From Ceratotherium simum simum (Eukaryota > Chordata > Mammalia > Perissodactyla > Rhinocerotidae), in contig NW_004454170.1 of the NCBI RefSeq assembly GCF_000283155.1, forward strand, positions 15,901,090-15,965,089: a stretch of DNA of 64,000 nt, written 5' to 3'. Both the position numbers and the translations under genes were made by a program. Within the stretch, counting starts at the first letter, position 1. The number at the start of each line of letters is the position of its first letter. The notes under the pieces were generated by a model that was not told where the DNA came from, made no database searches, and was given only the letters and a program-made list of their open reading frames with translations. Positions 1 through 11,685 of the stretch are shown here, in pieces.

Positions 1-1546
1 CTTGCTCTCAGAGTTTAAAATTTAGAGGAGAATTATGTAAAGGAGCAGTTATATTATAGGGTGATACATCTGTGGTAGAGATCTTTGGAACCATTCCACC
101 TTGAGATCACGTGCAGACATGCAGATAATGCACTTAAGTGTCCCAGACAACTATAAAGTCCTTCAGAATAAGATTTTGCAGAGTTTACTTTTTCAAATTC
201 TATTCCCCAGAGGGAAAAGGAATATATACAGTTCAACTGGCCAGAAAAGTGATGGAAAACCATGGCTAAAAGTATTCTAGACTAAAATATGCCTGAAAGA
301 TACAAAACTATATATATAAAGTGTAACTATGAAATAGAATTGCATAGAAAATGGTCAGAAATACAATAAAATATTAATAGCAGTTATTTCTGTGAGGAGA
401 ACTATTTATGGGCAGCTTTTATTTCTTATATTTTTCAGTATCTCCCACTAACCAAACAGTAAAATAGATTTTATTGTTGTTGTTGTTAGGAGTTTCATTG
501 TTTGTCATTGTTTTTAAAGAATATCTGACCCATCTGCCACAGTACAGGAGCCTGAAAGTAACATTGGAAATTGAAAAGGAAATAGATTAAAGATCAATGT
601 AATAGCTTTTCACATCCTGATGATTGAAAAAATATCTTATTATAGGCAATTCCTAAGGCATTTCCTAAGGCTCACTCTAGTGCAATATCAAGTACTGATA
701 CTTCTGTACAAACAAAAACTGATGAGGGTGATCATCTTTGAATACGTCATTACTGACCCTCTTTGGTAATTTTGGATCTACTGGGAACCATCACAGCCTA
801 AGGAAGATAAAATGCCCTAGATGAGATTCACAGAATCATTTTAAGTAATAAAAGTCTAAAATTTAACCTTTAATTAACCTTTGGCCTTCTCTTACCTTTA
901 TAATTCTCTTCTCCTCTTCCCTCGACTTTAGGTCACACCCTTGACCCCTCCCAATGATATAAGAATTTCCTCATTTCTCTGGAATGTGACCAGTCAGGAA
1001 CCTCAACATTTGCTTTTTTTTTTTTCTTTTCCTATTTATGGGTGAAGAAGAAAAAGAGAGGCAGGAAAACTGAACTGAGAAAGAAGCAAGAATAGGGAAA
1101 GAGAAAAAGAAAAAAGAAAACCATGAAGTCTGAAGGAAAAGAAAGAAGAGATGGATGAGCAAAGAAGCACACTGCCTGGTGGTAGTAATAGTTGTTAGAC
1201 GCCTATCTATTAGAATCTACTCTCCATGAGAGAGATTAAGAAGAGACAAGATCCCCTGTCTGTCTTAAAAACAACAAAGGAACTTGACAACCTCTGAAAT
1301 ATACTTCCAGACTCAGCAATCTCTGTCTTCTGAATGGGACATCCATGGGTCTTTCTGCCTATAATCTGTGACAGTTGGAGATGATTCCATTTAACGACCC
1401 TGTTCAAGGAGGCTGGTATACACCAGCCATTTTGAATTGCCATTTTGAAGACTCATATTCTCCAAAACAAAATGTGTCATTTGAATTTGGCCTGTAGGTA
1501 CAAAATGGAACGTCTCCCTACTCTGATAAGAGTGAAAACATCATTT
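1..1546. other. Intergenic sequence, nothing assigned
   Basis: AT-rich DNA with a T-run near 1014-1027 (purine-rich on the + strand just after). No open frame, RNA gene or repeat I can name. Short frames on the minus strand are low-complexity Phe/Ser/Leu chance frames. Confidence 0.4.
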
Positions 1547-1547
1547 A

Positions 1548-1760
1548 GGGCCAGCCCCGTGGCTTAGTGGTTAAGTGCTTGCGCTCCACTGCTGGCGGCC
1601 CAGGTTCGGATCCCGGGCGTGCACCGACACACCGCTTCTCCGGCCATGCTGAGGCTGCGTCCCACATACAGCAACTAGAAGGATGTGCAACTATGACATA
1701 CAACTATCTACTGGGGCTTTGGGGGAAAAAGTAAATAAATAAATAAAATTAAAAAAAAAA
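1548..1760 (+). mobile_element. ERE-type tRNA-derived SINE, young body type
   Basis: Full-length copy. The head is tRNA-like with a pol III A box (GTGGCTTAGTGGTTAAG) and B box (GGTTCGGATCC), followed by the conserved body ending CTGGGGCTTTGGGGG and an A-rich tail with TAAA repeats. The flanks carry an 8-bp TSD, ATCATTTA, at 1540-1547 and 1761-1768. Confidence 0.95.
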
Positions 1761-1768
1761 ATCATTTA

Positions 1769-2094
1769 AAACAAAACGGTACAAGATAGTGCAGTCCAGA
1801 CAGTTGTTAAACTACTATATACTCTGCAGAAAGTCCTCTTTACCCCTCAAGTGATCTTGAGATCACCAGGAGCCTTCTAACTAAATCTAACAATCTCTCT
1901 TAATCTTGTAAGTTTTTATTCTTTCAAACTTTCTGTTCCATTGGGCGATACTAATCATGTTTTCTTTACCGAAACTATTTTTACCTTGAATCCAATGACA
2001 TTTTAATTTTTTTTATTCTGCTACCTTAACCTCATCTTTAATTCATTATACTGCTATGGCTCTAGGGATATTTCATAAATGCTTGGCTATAAAA
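1769..2094. other. Intergenic sequence, nothing assigned
   Basis: AT-rich spacer between a SINE and an L2 fragment. No coding or repeat signal recognised. Confidence 0.35.
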
Positions 2095-2510
2095 ATTCCA
2101 TAAGTGGAAATATATGGCAGGACTTGGTCACTTATTGGATGTGAAGGAAGGAGAGGAAGAAATCAAGGAGACTCTCAGGTTTCTGCCTGGGAAACTGGAT
2201 GAAAATATAAAACATAAGAGAAGAAATAGTTTGGAGAGATGTGTGGATGTGTAGGTAATGAATTTGTTTTGGACAGGTTGAACTGCAGTTGTCTGGGATT
2301 AAGAGATCTTGTGGATCTAGAGAACTCGAGAGAAATCTGACCAGAGTTGTAGATTCTGGAGACATCAGCATGTAGATGGTAATTAAAGATACTTGAGTGG
2401 TTTCAGAAAGCTTGCCTATGAAATGAGAGAGCTAGGAGAGATTCTGTCCCATAAAGAGGTGAGAGACTTAAGCAGGAAAGAATCCAGGATAGAAAAATAA
2501 CAGATGAGAG
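2095..2510 (-). mobile_element. L2 LINE fragment (antisense)
   Basis: Resembles the complement of the L2 ORF2 C-terminal region: phrases such as GGAGACATCAGCATGTAGATGG match the segment seen again in the long L2 copy at 54471-56400. Strongly diverged, so ends are approximate. Confidence 0.55.
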
Positions 2511-3680
2511 GCTAAGTAGATAGGAATGTGACTTCTGAGGAAATTGGAGAAGATAGATTTTCAGGACACGAGTGCAGAGAGGGAAATCTCTTTCTGGTAG
2601 AATAATCCTGAGATTGTAATTGTGGAGTTTTCCTCCCCGCCTCCCATGTTTTCTTTTATCCCTTGTCCTTTTGGATTTCAAAACTTAAGGTTACAAAGTT
2701 GCGTAGACTCTGAGGAATTCAGGACAAAGACTGATGGTTTAAGAGTAAGGCTTTCAGCACCAGAATATATAAAAAATTCCTCTAATTGGTGTGTATAGAA
2801 TATCAGAGAGGAGAGCAAGAAACAAGCAGACTTGGTACTCTACCTCCCACCCCAAGCCAGGGGCCCTGAGGAGATTTCTGGAGATTCTAAATAGGTTTCT
2901 GGCATTGAGAAGAGAAGAAACCACAATCCCCATTACTGAGTAAAGCCAAAGAAGGTGGCAAGTCCACAGAGTTCCTCACATCCAGATGGCACAGGAAAAT
3001 AGGCAAAACGGTATTGTGAGCTCACGCTTTGAATTTCTACATCTTCTCCAAGAACTTCAATCATAAAAAGATTTTTTTTTTTAAATTGCAAGACATCTCT
3101 GGGTTCATTAAAAAGATAGTCATCTCTGGGCATCTGAAATGATAGAGCAACGCAACTCTTAGTGGGTTTAGTGGGGCTAGCGCTGTGGCCCTGATGGTCT
3201 TCTGTGTCTGGAAGCAGGTGAAGTTGGCTTTGAGTTTGACTCCTTCAGAGTCATGGAGATCAACAGCACCCTATACAGGGTATGGCAGCTTAGTCAGGCT
3301 CATTGTGAAACTGGGATTTGGGAAAAGCTATGACTTCACCCTGAGCTAGAGTTTAAAAAACAAAACAGACAAACAAAACCCCCTGCTCATCTGTGGTAGT
3401 AGAAGGAAGCAGAGAAATCAGTGTATACAAGACTTGTGCCAATCTGCTTTCTGGCTCCATAGACAGATCTGCTATCTTCCCCAATATCCCTGAGGGACAG
3501 AGTCCTGAGACACCTAGTTCTGGACTCGGGATCTACGTGGAGGCTACCCTAAGACAGGATTGGGGTGGAGTAGGTAGAAAGATAAAGCTACCGCTTAAGA
3601 TGAGCTACAAATTGTAATTTGCACACAAGGCAAATTAACACTAAAAATATTAGCCAACCTCTCAACTTAGTTTTTGTTTA
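2511..3680. other. Intergenic sequence, nothing assigned
   Basis: Contains a 66-codon minus-strand frame (2933-3133) with no recognised homologue and an A-run inside it; judged a chance frame. Around 3330-3390 an A/C-rich stretch is visible. No repeat family assigned. Confidence 0.35.
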
Positions 3681-4342
3681 ATTGATCTGTGAGTTTCTAA
3701 TAAAGATATATGAAAAATTCCCAATATAGTTGTTGATCTACTTACTTTTTTCTTGTAATTCGATTACTGTTTGTTTTATTTCATAGTTATGTGGTTAGCT
3801 GGATAGAACTTCTTGGCAATTTTTAATTTTTATTTTTTAATGTGTAAGTTTTTGTCGTTATGTGATATCTCTGTCCTTGTTAATACTTATTTGCTGTAAA
3901 TTGTTTTATCTGATACTAATATTCTACTCCAACTGTCTTTTGGTTAGCATTTGCTTGCTATAACTTTCCTTTCTTTATTTTCAACCTTTCTATGTTATTT
4001 CATTACCAGCACATCTTTTGTAAATAGCATGCAACTAGGTTTTTGTTTTGTAATCCTGACAGTCTCTGTTTTTTAACTGGAAAGTTCAAGTTATATGAGT
4101 ATGACCTACTTGAAATGATCTCTACCATTTCTAACATGTACTTTTGATTTTCTGTATACAATACTTTCTCCTTATTTATTTATTTATTTATTTATTGGTT
4201 TGTTTGCCTTTCCTACCTTTGTTGGGTTGATAACTTTTTTTAATTCCTTTTCTTTTACCTCTGCTGGTTTGGAAACTATAGATTATATTTTGTCTATGCT
4301 ATAAGCAGCCACTTAATTTTTACTTGATTAAAAAATTAAGTA

Positions 4343-4552
4343 GGGCCGGCCCCGTGGCTTAGCGGTTAAGTGCACGTGCTCCGCTGCTGGCGGCCCGGGT
4401 TCGGATCCCGGGCGCGCACAAACGCACCGCTTCTCCGGCCATGCTGGGGCCGCGTCCCACATACAGCAACTAGAAGGCTGTGCAACTATGACATACAACT
4501 ATCTACTGGGGCTTTGGGGGGAAAATAAATAAATAAATAAAATCTTTAAAAA
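4343..4552 (+). mobile_element. ERE-type SINE, young body type
   Basis: Full-length copy with A box GTGGCTTAGCGGTTAAG, B box GGTTCGGATCC, the GGCTTTGGGGGG end and an (AAAT)n tail. TSD AAAAATTAAGTA is seen at 4331-4342 and again just after the tail (about 4553-4564). High similarity to the other young copies suggests recent insertion into the older L1. Confidence 0.95.
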
Positions 4553-5010
4553 AAAAATTAAGTAAAAAAATTAAATTTTTACTTAATTTTTAAATGCATT
4601 TTAAATAAATAAATAAATGCATTTATTTCTCTAACAATTTATAGTTTTTTAAATACAACTATCCTTCTGCCCCAGGACTGCTAAGACTGTGTTTTAGCTA
4701 CCAAATGGATAGTTACTGCTATCTAGAATTTTAGTTCCATATTTATTAGAACCTATCATAAAACAGTTACTGTACAATCAGTGTATAATTAGATTTATCA
4801 ATCTAATTTATTAATTTTTGTTTTTACTATTTTTTTATTTAATACCACACTTTCATTGTGAATTCACTTTTCTTTTTGCTACAATACATCCTTTAGTAAT
4901 TCACTCAATAGAAATTTGTGGTTGGTAAACTTAGTTTTGAAAGAAAAGTTCTGTATTTTGTCATTACTCTTGAATTATAGCTTATTAGATAGGTATAGAA
5001 ATCTATGTTG

Positions 5011-5212
5011 AGGGGCAAGCCCTGTGGCATAGTGGTTAAGTTCCACGTGCTCCACTTTGGTGGCCCGGGTTCACAGGTTCAGATCCTGGGTGCAGACCTA
5101 TACCACTTGTCAGCCATGCTATGGCAGCAACCCACATACAAAGTAGAGGAGGACTGGCACAGATGTTAGCTCAGGGCAAATCTTCCTCAGCAAAAAAAAA
5201 CAAAAGGAAGAA
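5011..5212 (+). mobile_element. ERE-type SINE, older body type
   Basis: The tRNA-like head is followed by the alternative body (CACATACAAAGTAGAGGAGG, then GATGTTAGCTCAGGGC) and an A-rich tail. Inserted in L1 at an ATCTATGTTG site. Its 3' TSD copy was later split by the next SINE. Confidence 0.9.
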
Positions 5213-5221
5213 AGAAATCTA

Positions 5222-5480
5222 GGCCAGCCCAGTGGTGTAGTGGTTAAGTTCGCATGCTCTACTTCAGCGGCCCAGGGTTCGCAGGTTCAGATCCTGGGCG
5301 TGGACATACACACAGCTTATCAAGCCATGCTGTGGCAGGCATCCCACATATAAAGTAGAGAAAGATGGGCATGGATGTTAGCCCAGGGCCACTCTTCCTC
5401 AGCAAAAAGAGGAGGATTGGCAATAGATGTTAGCTCAGGGCTAATTTTCCTCACCAAAAAAAAAAAAGAAAAGAAAAAAT
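5222..5480 (+). mobile_element. ERE-type SINE, older body type, inserted into previous SINE's TSD
   Basis: Full-length copy with two tandem units of the GATGTTAGCTCAGGG 3' segment and an A-rich tail. It follows AGAAATCT (5213-5220) and is followed by ATCTATGTTG (5481-5490), which together form the duplicated target of the preceding SINE. So this copy is the later insertion. Confidence 0.9.
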
Positions 5481-5831
5481 ATCTATGTTGCCAGTTATTT
5501 TCCCCTTGATGTTTTGGAGATATTACCACATTGGCCTCTGGTATCTGTCATTGCTGATGAGAATTCTGGTGTCTCATTGCCATTCTTTCATGGGTAATCT
5601 GTATTTTCTCTTTGTTGGCTTTTGAAATTTTCTCTTTGTTTTTAGTGTTAGGCATCTTCACTAACGTGCATCTAGGTATGAATTTATTTTCATTATTTTG
5701 CACTTAATATGTGCTTTTATTTCAAGAACTTTAGAAAATTCTCAGTGTCATCTCTCCAAATATTTTGTGAACCATTCCTTTTATTCTTTCTTTCTGAAAC
5801 TTCTAATTAGATGCATCTTTCATGTGTTCTG

Positions 5832-6370
5832 TCTATGTATTGCTGTGTAACAAAACACTCCAAAACATAGTGGCGTGAAACAATAACCATTTTACTATGC
5901 TCACAGATTCTGTGTGATAGGAATTTGGATAGGTACTTCAGGGATAGCTGGACTCTTCATGATGTCAAATGAGAAGACTTGAACAGCTGGTGGTCAGGTG
6001 AATGCCTGGGTTTTTTTTCACTCATGTGACTAGGCTACAGTGACAAAGGCTGGACTCTGCTAGAACTGTAGATTGGAGTACCTGCACGTGACTTCTCCAT
6101 GTGGTTTGGATTTCCTCACATCGCAGCGGCCTCAGGTTAATCGTACTACTTACATGGCAGCTCAAGGCTCCAACAGTGACTGTTCCAGCAAACAAGGCAA
6201 AAGCTCCATGGACTTTTATTATCTAGCCTCAGAAATCACAGAGTGTCACTTCCACCTTAGTGGTCACAAACGTGCCCAGATTGGAGAATGTAGGGGCTAG
6301 ACCTACCCCTTAATAGGAGGAGTATCAAAGCATTTGTGGTTATTAATTTAAAACTGCCACAATACGTCTT
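5832..6370. mobile_element. Medium-age interspersed repeat, family not assigned
   Basis: Starts TATTGCTGTGTAACAAAACA and ends near TTAAAACTGCCACAATA, and interrupts the L1 block on both sides. I recognise it as a common mammalian interspersed repeat (LTR- or DNA-element-like) but cannot name the family. The 75-codon + frame at 6073-6300 lies inside it and is not a gene. Confidence 0.5.
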
Positions 6371-6439
6371 CTCTTTAATATCATGCTGTATTCTGCATGA
6401 ATTCCTTAGTATAATCTTCCAATTTAATAATTCTTTCTT

Positions 6440-6560
6440 AATTAATTAGATGGGGGAATCTCTTCCTAATGTATATGTATGTATATCAATTCATCACAAT
6501 GTACACTTTAAATACCTCACAGTTTTGTCAATTATACCTCTAATAAAGCTGGAAAAAAAA
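6440..6560 (+). mobile_element. LINE-1 3' tail
   Basis: Matches the 3' end of old L1 elements: TTGTCAATTATACCTCTAATAAAGCTGG followed by an A-run (polyadenylation signal AATAAA visible). 5'-truncated. Confidence 0.65.
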
Positions 6561-7180
6561 ATTCATTCTCATTGACTGGTTTACAGTTTATCTTGTTGAA
6601 TATTTTTATCACAATGTCTATTTTTCTATTTAATTATTTTTCATATTCATCTTTATTCCTATCTTCTGTATTTGTTTCTTAAGCTTTAATTCTTTTTTTT
6701 AGATATTTTATTTCTTTATCTCTTTGAATGTATTTAGTTTAAAGTCATTTTCAGATTACTTTCCAATCTGGACTTCTATTCCAGTGGGAATGGATCATCT
6801 TCAGGAAATAGAAGATTTCTATAATATATTATATACACACATATATAAAAACCCTCCACCTAACAGAGAATTCATATTCTTCTCAAACACATGTCAAACA
6901 TTTATAAAATTTGACCACATACTAGGCTAGATATTTCAATGAATCACTATAGTACAGACTACATTCTCTGATCAAACTTTAGTTAAATTTGAAATTCTCA
7001 TATGTTTGAAAACTTAAAAACACATTCCTAAATAACTCATAATTTAAATTAATAATTACAAACCATTTAGAAAAGAATAACAAAGAAAATACTTCATGGC
7101 AAAACTTGGGTAATGCAGGTAAGGCAGTTATTTGAAAGAAATTTATGACATTAAAGCATTTATTAACAAGTATTTGATGT

Positions 7181-7431
7181 GGGGGCCAGCCCGGTGGTGT
7201 AGTGGTTAAGTTTGCATGCTCTGCTTCAGTGGCCTGGGGTTCACAGGTTCGGATCCGAGGTGTGCACCTATGCACCACTCATTAAGCCACACTGTGGCGG
7301 CATCCCACATACAAAATAGAGGAGGATTGGCACAGATGTTAGCTCAAGGACAATCTTCCTCAAGCAAAAAGAGGAAGATTGGCGACAGATGTTAGCTCAG
7401 GGTCAATCTTCTTCACCAAAAAAAAAAAAAT
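7181..7431 (+). mobile_element. ERE-type SINE, older body type
   Basis: Full-length with the GGTGGTGTAGTGGTTAAG A box and GGTTCGGATCC B box, two GATGTTAGCTC units and an A-tail. TSD TATTTGATGT (7171-7180) versus TATTTGAAGT (7432-7441), one mismatch. Confidence 0.93.
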
Positions 7432-7902
7432 TATTTGAAGTGAATGAGCTAAGCATTCACCTCAAGGAGCTAGGAAATGAATAGAGTCAACCCAAAAAAG
7501 GTAAAATTGATCAATAAATTCAAAAGCTGGTTCCTTGAGGAGACTAATAAAATAAACTTCTAGCAAGCCACATTGAAAAGAAGATAGAAAGCATAAATAA
7601 GCAATAATAGAAATTCAAAGGGGGATATAATTAGAGATACAGCAGAGATTAAGAATATCATTGGTTATATAAAATTTATAATATTGAGTGGTTTTATCCT
7701 CCCAGATAGGAAGAGTCCTTATAGAGCTGTAGTAATTCGATAGTGCAGTGTTGTAACATGAAAAAGAGCACTGAAGTAGACCCAAGTGCGTATGGGACCT
7801 TGACATATGATAGAGGAAGCATTACAAACCTCATGAACTTGGGGGCTACTGACTTTCTGTACTGAAGAAATGAAATTAGATCCCTATCTCATAGCTTAAT
7901 GC

Positions 7903-8615
7903 CAGCAGTTCTCAAACTTTTTGGTCTGTGAACTCCTTTACACTCTTAAAAATTATTAAAGATCCCAGAGAGTTTTTGTTTAGGTGGTTAGGTGTTGATA
8001 TTTACTGTATGCTATTGTCTGAATGTTTGTGTCCCCGCCCCATATTCATGTGTTGAAATTCTAACCCCCAAAGGTGATGGCATTAGTAGGTGGGGACTTT
8101 GGGAGGTGATCAGGGCATGAGGGTGGAGCCCTCATAAATGAGATTAGTGTTTTTATAAGAGACCCCACAGAGCTCCTTAGCCCCTTCCCCAATGTGAGGA
8201 TATAACGAGAAGTCTGTGATAGGAAGAGGGCCTTCACCCCACCATTCTGGCACCCTGATCTCAGACTTCCACCCTCTAGAACTGTGAGCAATAAATTTCT
8301 GCTGTTTATAAGCCACGCAGTCGGTGATATTTTGTCATAGCAGCCAGAACCAACTAAGACACCATGTTAGAAATTGAAACTAAGAAATTTATAAAACACA
8401 TGAACACATAAACACACATTCCATTAGCCATTAGAGTGATGATGTCATCACATATCATGTAGCCTCTGGAAAATTCCACTGCTCATGAGAGAATGAGCGT
8501 GAAAAAAGCAAATAATGCCTTAGTGTTATTACAAAAATAGTTTTGACCTTGCAAACCTCCTGAAAGAGTATTGGGAACTCCCAGGTAGCCCCACACTACA
8601 GTTTGAGAACCTCTG
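7903..8615. mobile_element. hAT (Charlie-like) DNA transposon, non-autonomous
   Basis: Terminal inverted repeats are visible: CAGCAGTTCTCAAACTTTTT at 7903 and CAGTTTGAGAACCTCTG at 8599-8615. The inside matches a common non-coding hAT relative (ACTCTTAAAAATTATTAAAG near the left end; ATCATGTAGCCTCTGGAAAA near 8453). It is interrupted by an LTR at 8010-8361 and sits in L1 ORF2. The 8-bp TSD is not clear. Confidence 0.75.
8010..8361 (+). mobile_element. MaLR (MLT1/MST-type) solo LTR
   Basis: Begins TG and ends CA. Contains the typical MaLR phrases GGTGGGGACTTTGGGAGG, AGGGTGGAGCCCTCAT and CAATAAATTTCTGCTGTTTA, the last with a polyadenylation signal. A decayed non-coding relic of an endogenous retrovirus-like element. 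It lies inside the hAT element, so it is younger than that element. Confidence 0.85.
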
Positions 8616-9235
8616 GTATAAATTAAACTCCAGATGAATTCAAGATCTAAACCTGGAACAAAATAAAAACTTTATAACTATTAGAGGAAATTATAGGTGG
8701 ACACATTTATGATCACAGGAGAAGGAAGGATTATTTAAATGCGACATCAAAAGCACAAATTTTAAAGGAAAAGCCTAATAAATTTGAACACTCCAAATTT
8801 AGTACTTCTGTTTGATAAAAATATCCCATAAACAATATTAAAAGGAAAGCCACAGTCTGGGAGAAGATAACTATAACATATATATCAAACAAAAGATTAA
8901 TATTCAGACAACATAAATTACTTTTATAAATAAGAAAAAGACAACCTAATAGAAAATTAGGTAAAAAAAAATACGCTCAACCTGCCTAGTGATGAGAGAA
9001 ATGTAAATTAAAGCATCCATCAAATTGGGAAAAAATTCTAAATCTGATAATGCGAAGTGTTGGCTATTAGTTATATGGAAGTGAGAAATCTCACCTACTG
9101 CTGGTGGAAGTGTGAATTGGTATAACCACTTAACAGAGCAATTTGGAAATACCTTGTCCAGTTGAAAATGCACACATTCTATGATCCAGAAACTCACCTC
9201 TAGATACATAATTTAGAAGAAATATTGAAGAAACT

Positions 9236-9930
9236 AATTCATTTATTGAATAAATATTTATCAAGTTCCTACCTGAACCACGCATCGTAGTAGGACTTAG
9301 AAATAAAAGGTGAACAAGACTGCTGTCATGAAAAGTGAGACAGACTTATGGGTAAATATATACACTGATGTATATATATCAGTTCAGGGAGTGATGAGTA
9401 CCTTGAAGCAAAGTTTGGCTTTGGGGGGATGGGGGCTGGAGGTGCTATTTTAAGTAGCGTGGACAGGGAAGGCCTCCCTGAGAACATGAATTTGAGGAGA
9501 GACTTAGAGAAATGAGGGAGCAAGTTAAGTTTCTCGAACTTCAACGTCAAGCTCTTAGGAAAGTGCGTTTCGGGGCAAGAAGATACGGCAAACACAAATA
9601 CTCTGAGGCAGAAATATGAGCTTGAAACTTTGGAAGAAAGAAAGCAAGTCCATGAGGTTAAGTGGAGTAAGTGACAGGGGTAGGGCAGAAAGCTATTGCA
9701 GTAGTAGGAAAGAGATATTGGTGGCTTGTACTTGTTTGAAAGTGTTGAGAAGTGATTGGATTCAGGATACAGAAGAGACAGCTTGGTGGTGGGGATTTGT
9801 GGTGTGAGGGAAAAGGCTCAAGGATGACTCTGAGGTTTTTGGCCAAGTACCTGGGCCTGGTGCCTGGTGATGCCATTTACTGAGATAGGGATAACTTAAG
9901 GAGTAGCAGGTGGTGAAAGGGGTAGGAAAG
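9236..9930 (-). mobile_element. L2 LINE 3' region (antisense)
   Basis: Complement of the L2 3' end: starts ATTCATTTATTGAATAAATA and runs through the conserved GGGAAGGCCTCCCTGA (9467) and GACTCTGAGGTTTTTGGCC (9825) phrases into the ORF2 C-terminal part. Small frames in it are L2 remnants. Confidence 0.8.
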
Positions 9931-9936
9931 GATAGT

Positions 9937-10440
9937 CATTACAGTATTGTTTGTGTTAATAAAACGCTGGAAACACCCCAAGAATGAATGAATAGGGAAC
10001 AGACAAGCTATGGTGTATTCACGTGATGAAAAACTGTATAGATGTTAACCTATTGACTCTATATCAATACATGGATAAGTCTTCAAAACATTCTGCAACA
10101 TCAAATTGCAGCATATTATGTGCAGTATGATACTATTTGTAAATACTTCTTAAAAACAAATACCAGGTTTTTTTTTTTTTGGCTACAAATATATCAAACA
10201 AAAGCATAACCACATGGACTAGATTTGCACCAAATTCATAATACTGGTCGTCTTTACAGAAGAGGGATGGAGGGAGGAGTGAGGCTATGGAGGGACACAT
10301 AGGGGACTTCACCTTTATCTGTACTGAAGGAAATATGAAAAGAGTAACATTTACTCATTTTGGATGATAAGTATATGGATGGTTTATATTATTGTTTGTA
10401 CCTTAAAAATGTGTTTTTTTCATGAAAGACAAAGAAAGAC
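9937..10440 (+). mobile_element. LINE-1 ORF2 3' end / 3' UTR fragment
   Basis: Diverged copy of the L1 ORF2 C-terminal segment (GCTATGGTGTATTCACGTGATG, then ACATGGATAAGTCTTCAAAA), continuing into 3' UTR with a T-run at 10170-10181. Confidence 0.65.
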
Positions 10441-11427
10441 TGAACGATGTCTAGGAAGATGGGCCCAAGCCAGTCCAATGCAGCAGTGGAATGACTCCCC
10501 CATGCACCCTAAGGCCTGAATGAGCTGACAACCCAGCAGCAGCCAGCATGGGCTGACAATCAGGTGATTTATCATGGTGATCACTGGCTGCCAGTGCAAA
10601 TTGACAATGGCTGCAGTCTGCATGGCATGTGTCCCCAAAACCCTGTCCACCCCCATGGCATAATGTAATCCCCAAACTCTAAAATTTAGTTAGAACCCGG
10701 AGAAAGGGAGGGAATTGGCTGAGATTATACTTCTGCCAATATCAGGATGGGGTTTGTAGCTGAAGTTGAATTTATTCATAGAAAGATAGAATATTTCATA
10801 AACATCTGAGTTTATGCTGCATTCTTATGTTAGGAAAGAAGGAAGCAAGGATGGATAGTGATGTAGATAAATTACTCATTGGGGAGAAGAGTGGGTTGTC
10901 TTGGGTAGAGAAGAAAGAGGAAAAGGGAGGTGGCCTAATAAATTGAGAGAATAAGTGTAACAGAGAGAACAAGAATAACAGAATGAGGTAGGTAGCTGGA
11001 AGGCCAGGAGCTGTGGTCAGAGAGTGAGAGGTGTGAATTTGCCATTTGTAAGGCTGATTAGCTCCAATTGATTTTAAAGTCCTGGGTGTCACAGGACTAG
11101 GCAAGTGAAGTGAATCAGAAGTGGAGACAACTGAGGTCTCCCTCCTTTTCTCCTGATTTATACTTAGTGATCCATAAAAGAAATGTTTTCCCTTAATTTT
11201 ATAAACTGTAATCATGGATGGGTTGGTAACGAAAGTAACCTGCTCATTGTTCAAAACTTTCATATATCCATTGAATTACAGAAAAAGCATCATGAAGCTA
11301 GAAAACCCTCAAGAGATTATGGTCTTCCCCCCACTTCCAAAAGTGTCAAGCCCAGAATTATGTATGTGTAAGGACCTTTTGGCGTAAAGAGTCTTTAACT
11401 TTTTGAGGTAACCTACTTAAATCTCAA
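10441..11427. other. Intergenic sequence, partly L2-like
   Basis: Positions about 10850-11090 resemble diverged antisense L2. A 155-codon minus-strand frame (10796-11263) spans it and is one of the longest in the window, but it has no recognisable domain and is Ser/Leu/Phe-rich; judged a chance frame. The rest is unassigned. Confidence 0.4.
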
Positions 11428-11441
11428 ATCACTTTTGATTT

Positions 11442-11685
11442 TTTTTTTTTTTGCGAGGAAGATTAGCCCTGAGCTAACATCTGATGCCAATCCTCCTCTT
11501 TTGCTGAGGAAGATTGGCCGTAAACTAACATCTGTGCCCATCTTCCTCCATTTTGTATGTGGTATGTTGCTACAGCATGGCTTGATGAGCAGTGCGTAGG
11601 TCCATGCCTGGGATCTGAACCTGTGAAACCCAGGCCGCCAAAGCAGAGCATGAGAACTTAACCACTACACCACCAGGTCAGCCCC
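11442..11685 (-). mobile_element. ERE-type SINE, older body type (reverse)
   Basis: Reverse-oriented full-length copy starting with a T-run (poly-A complement), two 3' units, and the tRNA-like head ending GGTCAGCCCC. TSD ATCACTTTTGATT at 11429-11441 and 11686-11698. Confidence 0.93.

Larger units (their letters stand above)
3681..5830 (-). mobile_element. Old LINE-1 (L1M-like) block, interrupted by SINEs
   Basis: T-rich diverged sequence matching the antisense of an old mammalian L1, for example the stretches about timed bursts of TTTTCTCTTTGTTGGC and CTCTCCAAATATTTTGTG near 5600-5770. Three SINEs interrupt it (4343-4552, 5011-5212, 5222-5480), and related sequence resumes at about 6380-6440 and 6570-6790. 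Family, position within L1 and strand are tentative. Confidence 0.6.
6790..9235 (+). mobile_element. Old LINE-1 ORF2 region, split by three insertions
   Basis: Recognisable L1 ORF2 nucleotide segments occur in order: the endonuclease/RT junction around 6850-7100, the AAATTCAAAAGCTGGTTCC block at 7518-7536, ATGAAATTAGATCCCTATCTCAT at 7870-7892, then resumption at 8616 with TAAACTCCAGATGAATTC and the ACTGCTGGTGGAAGTGTGAA block at 9098. Insertions within it are a SINE (7181-7431) and a hAT element (7903-8615), itself split by an LTR. All frames are broken by substitutions and indels, so it is a dead copy. Confidence 0.8.

Noticed and set aside
2933..3133. 66-codon minus-strand frame that looks protein-like and follows an acceptor-like CAG
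   Set aside because: No homologue recognised, crosses an A-run, and a frame this short is expected by chance in 64 kb.
10796..11263. 155-codon minus-strand frame
   Set aside because: Partly overlaps L2-like sequence and is Ser/Leu/Phe-rich without any recognisable domain; likely chance.
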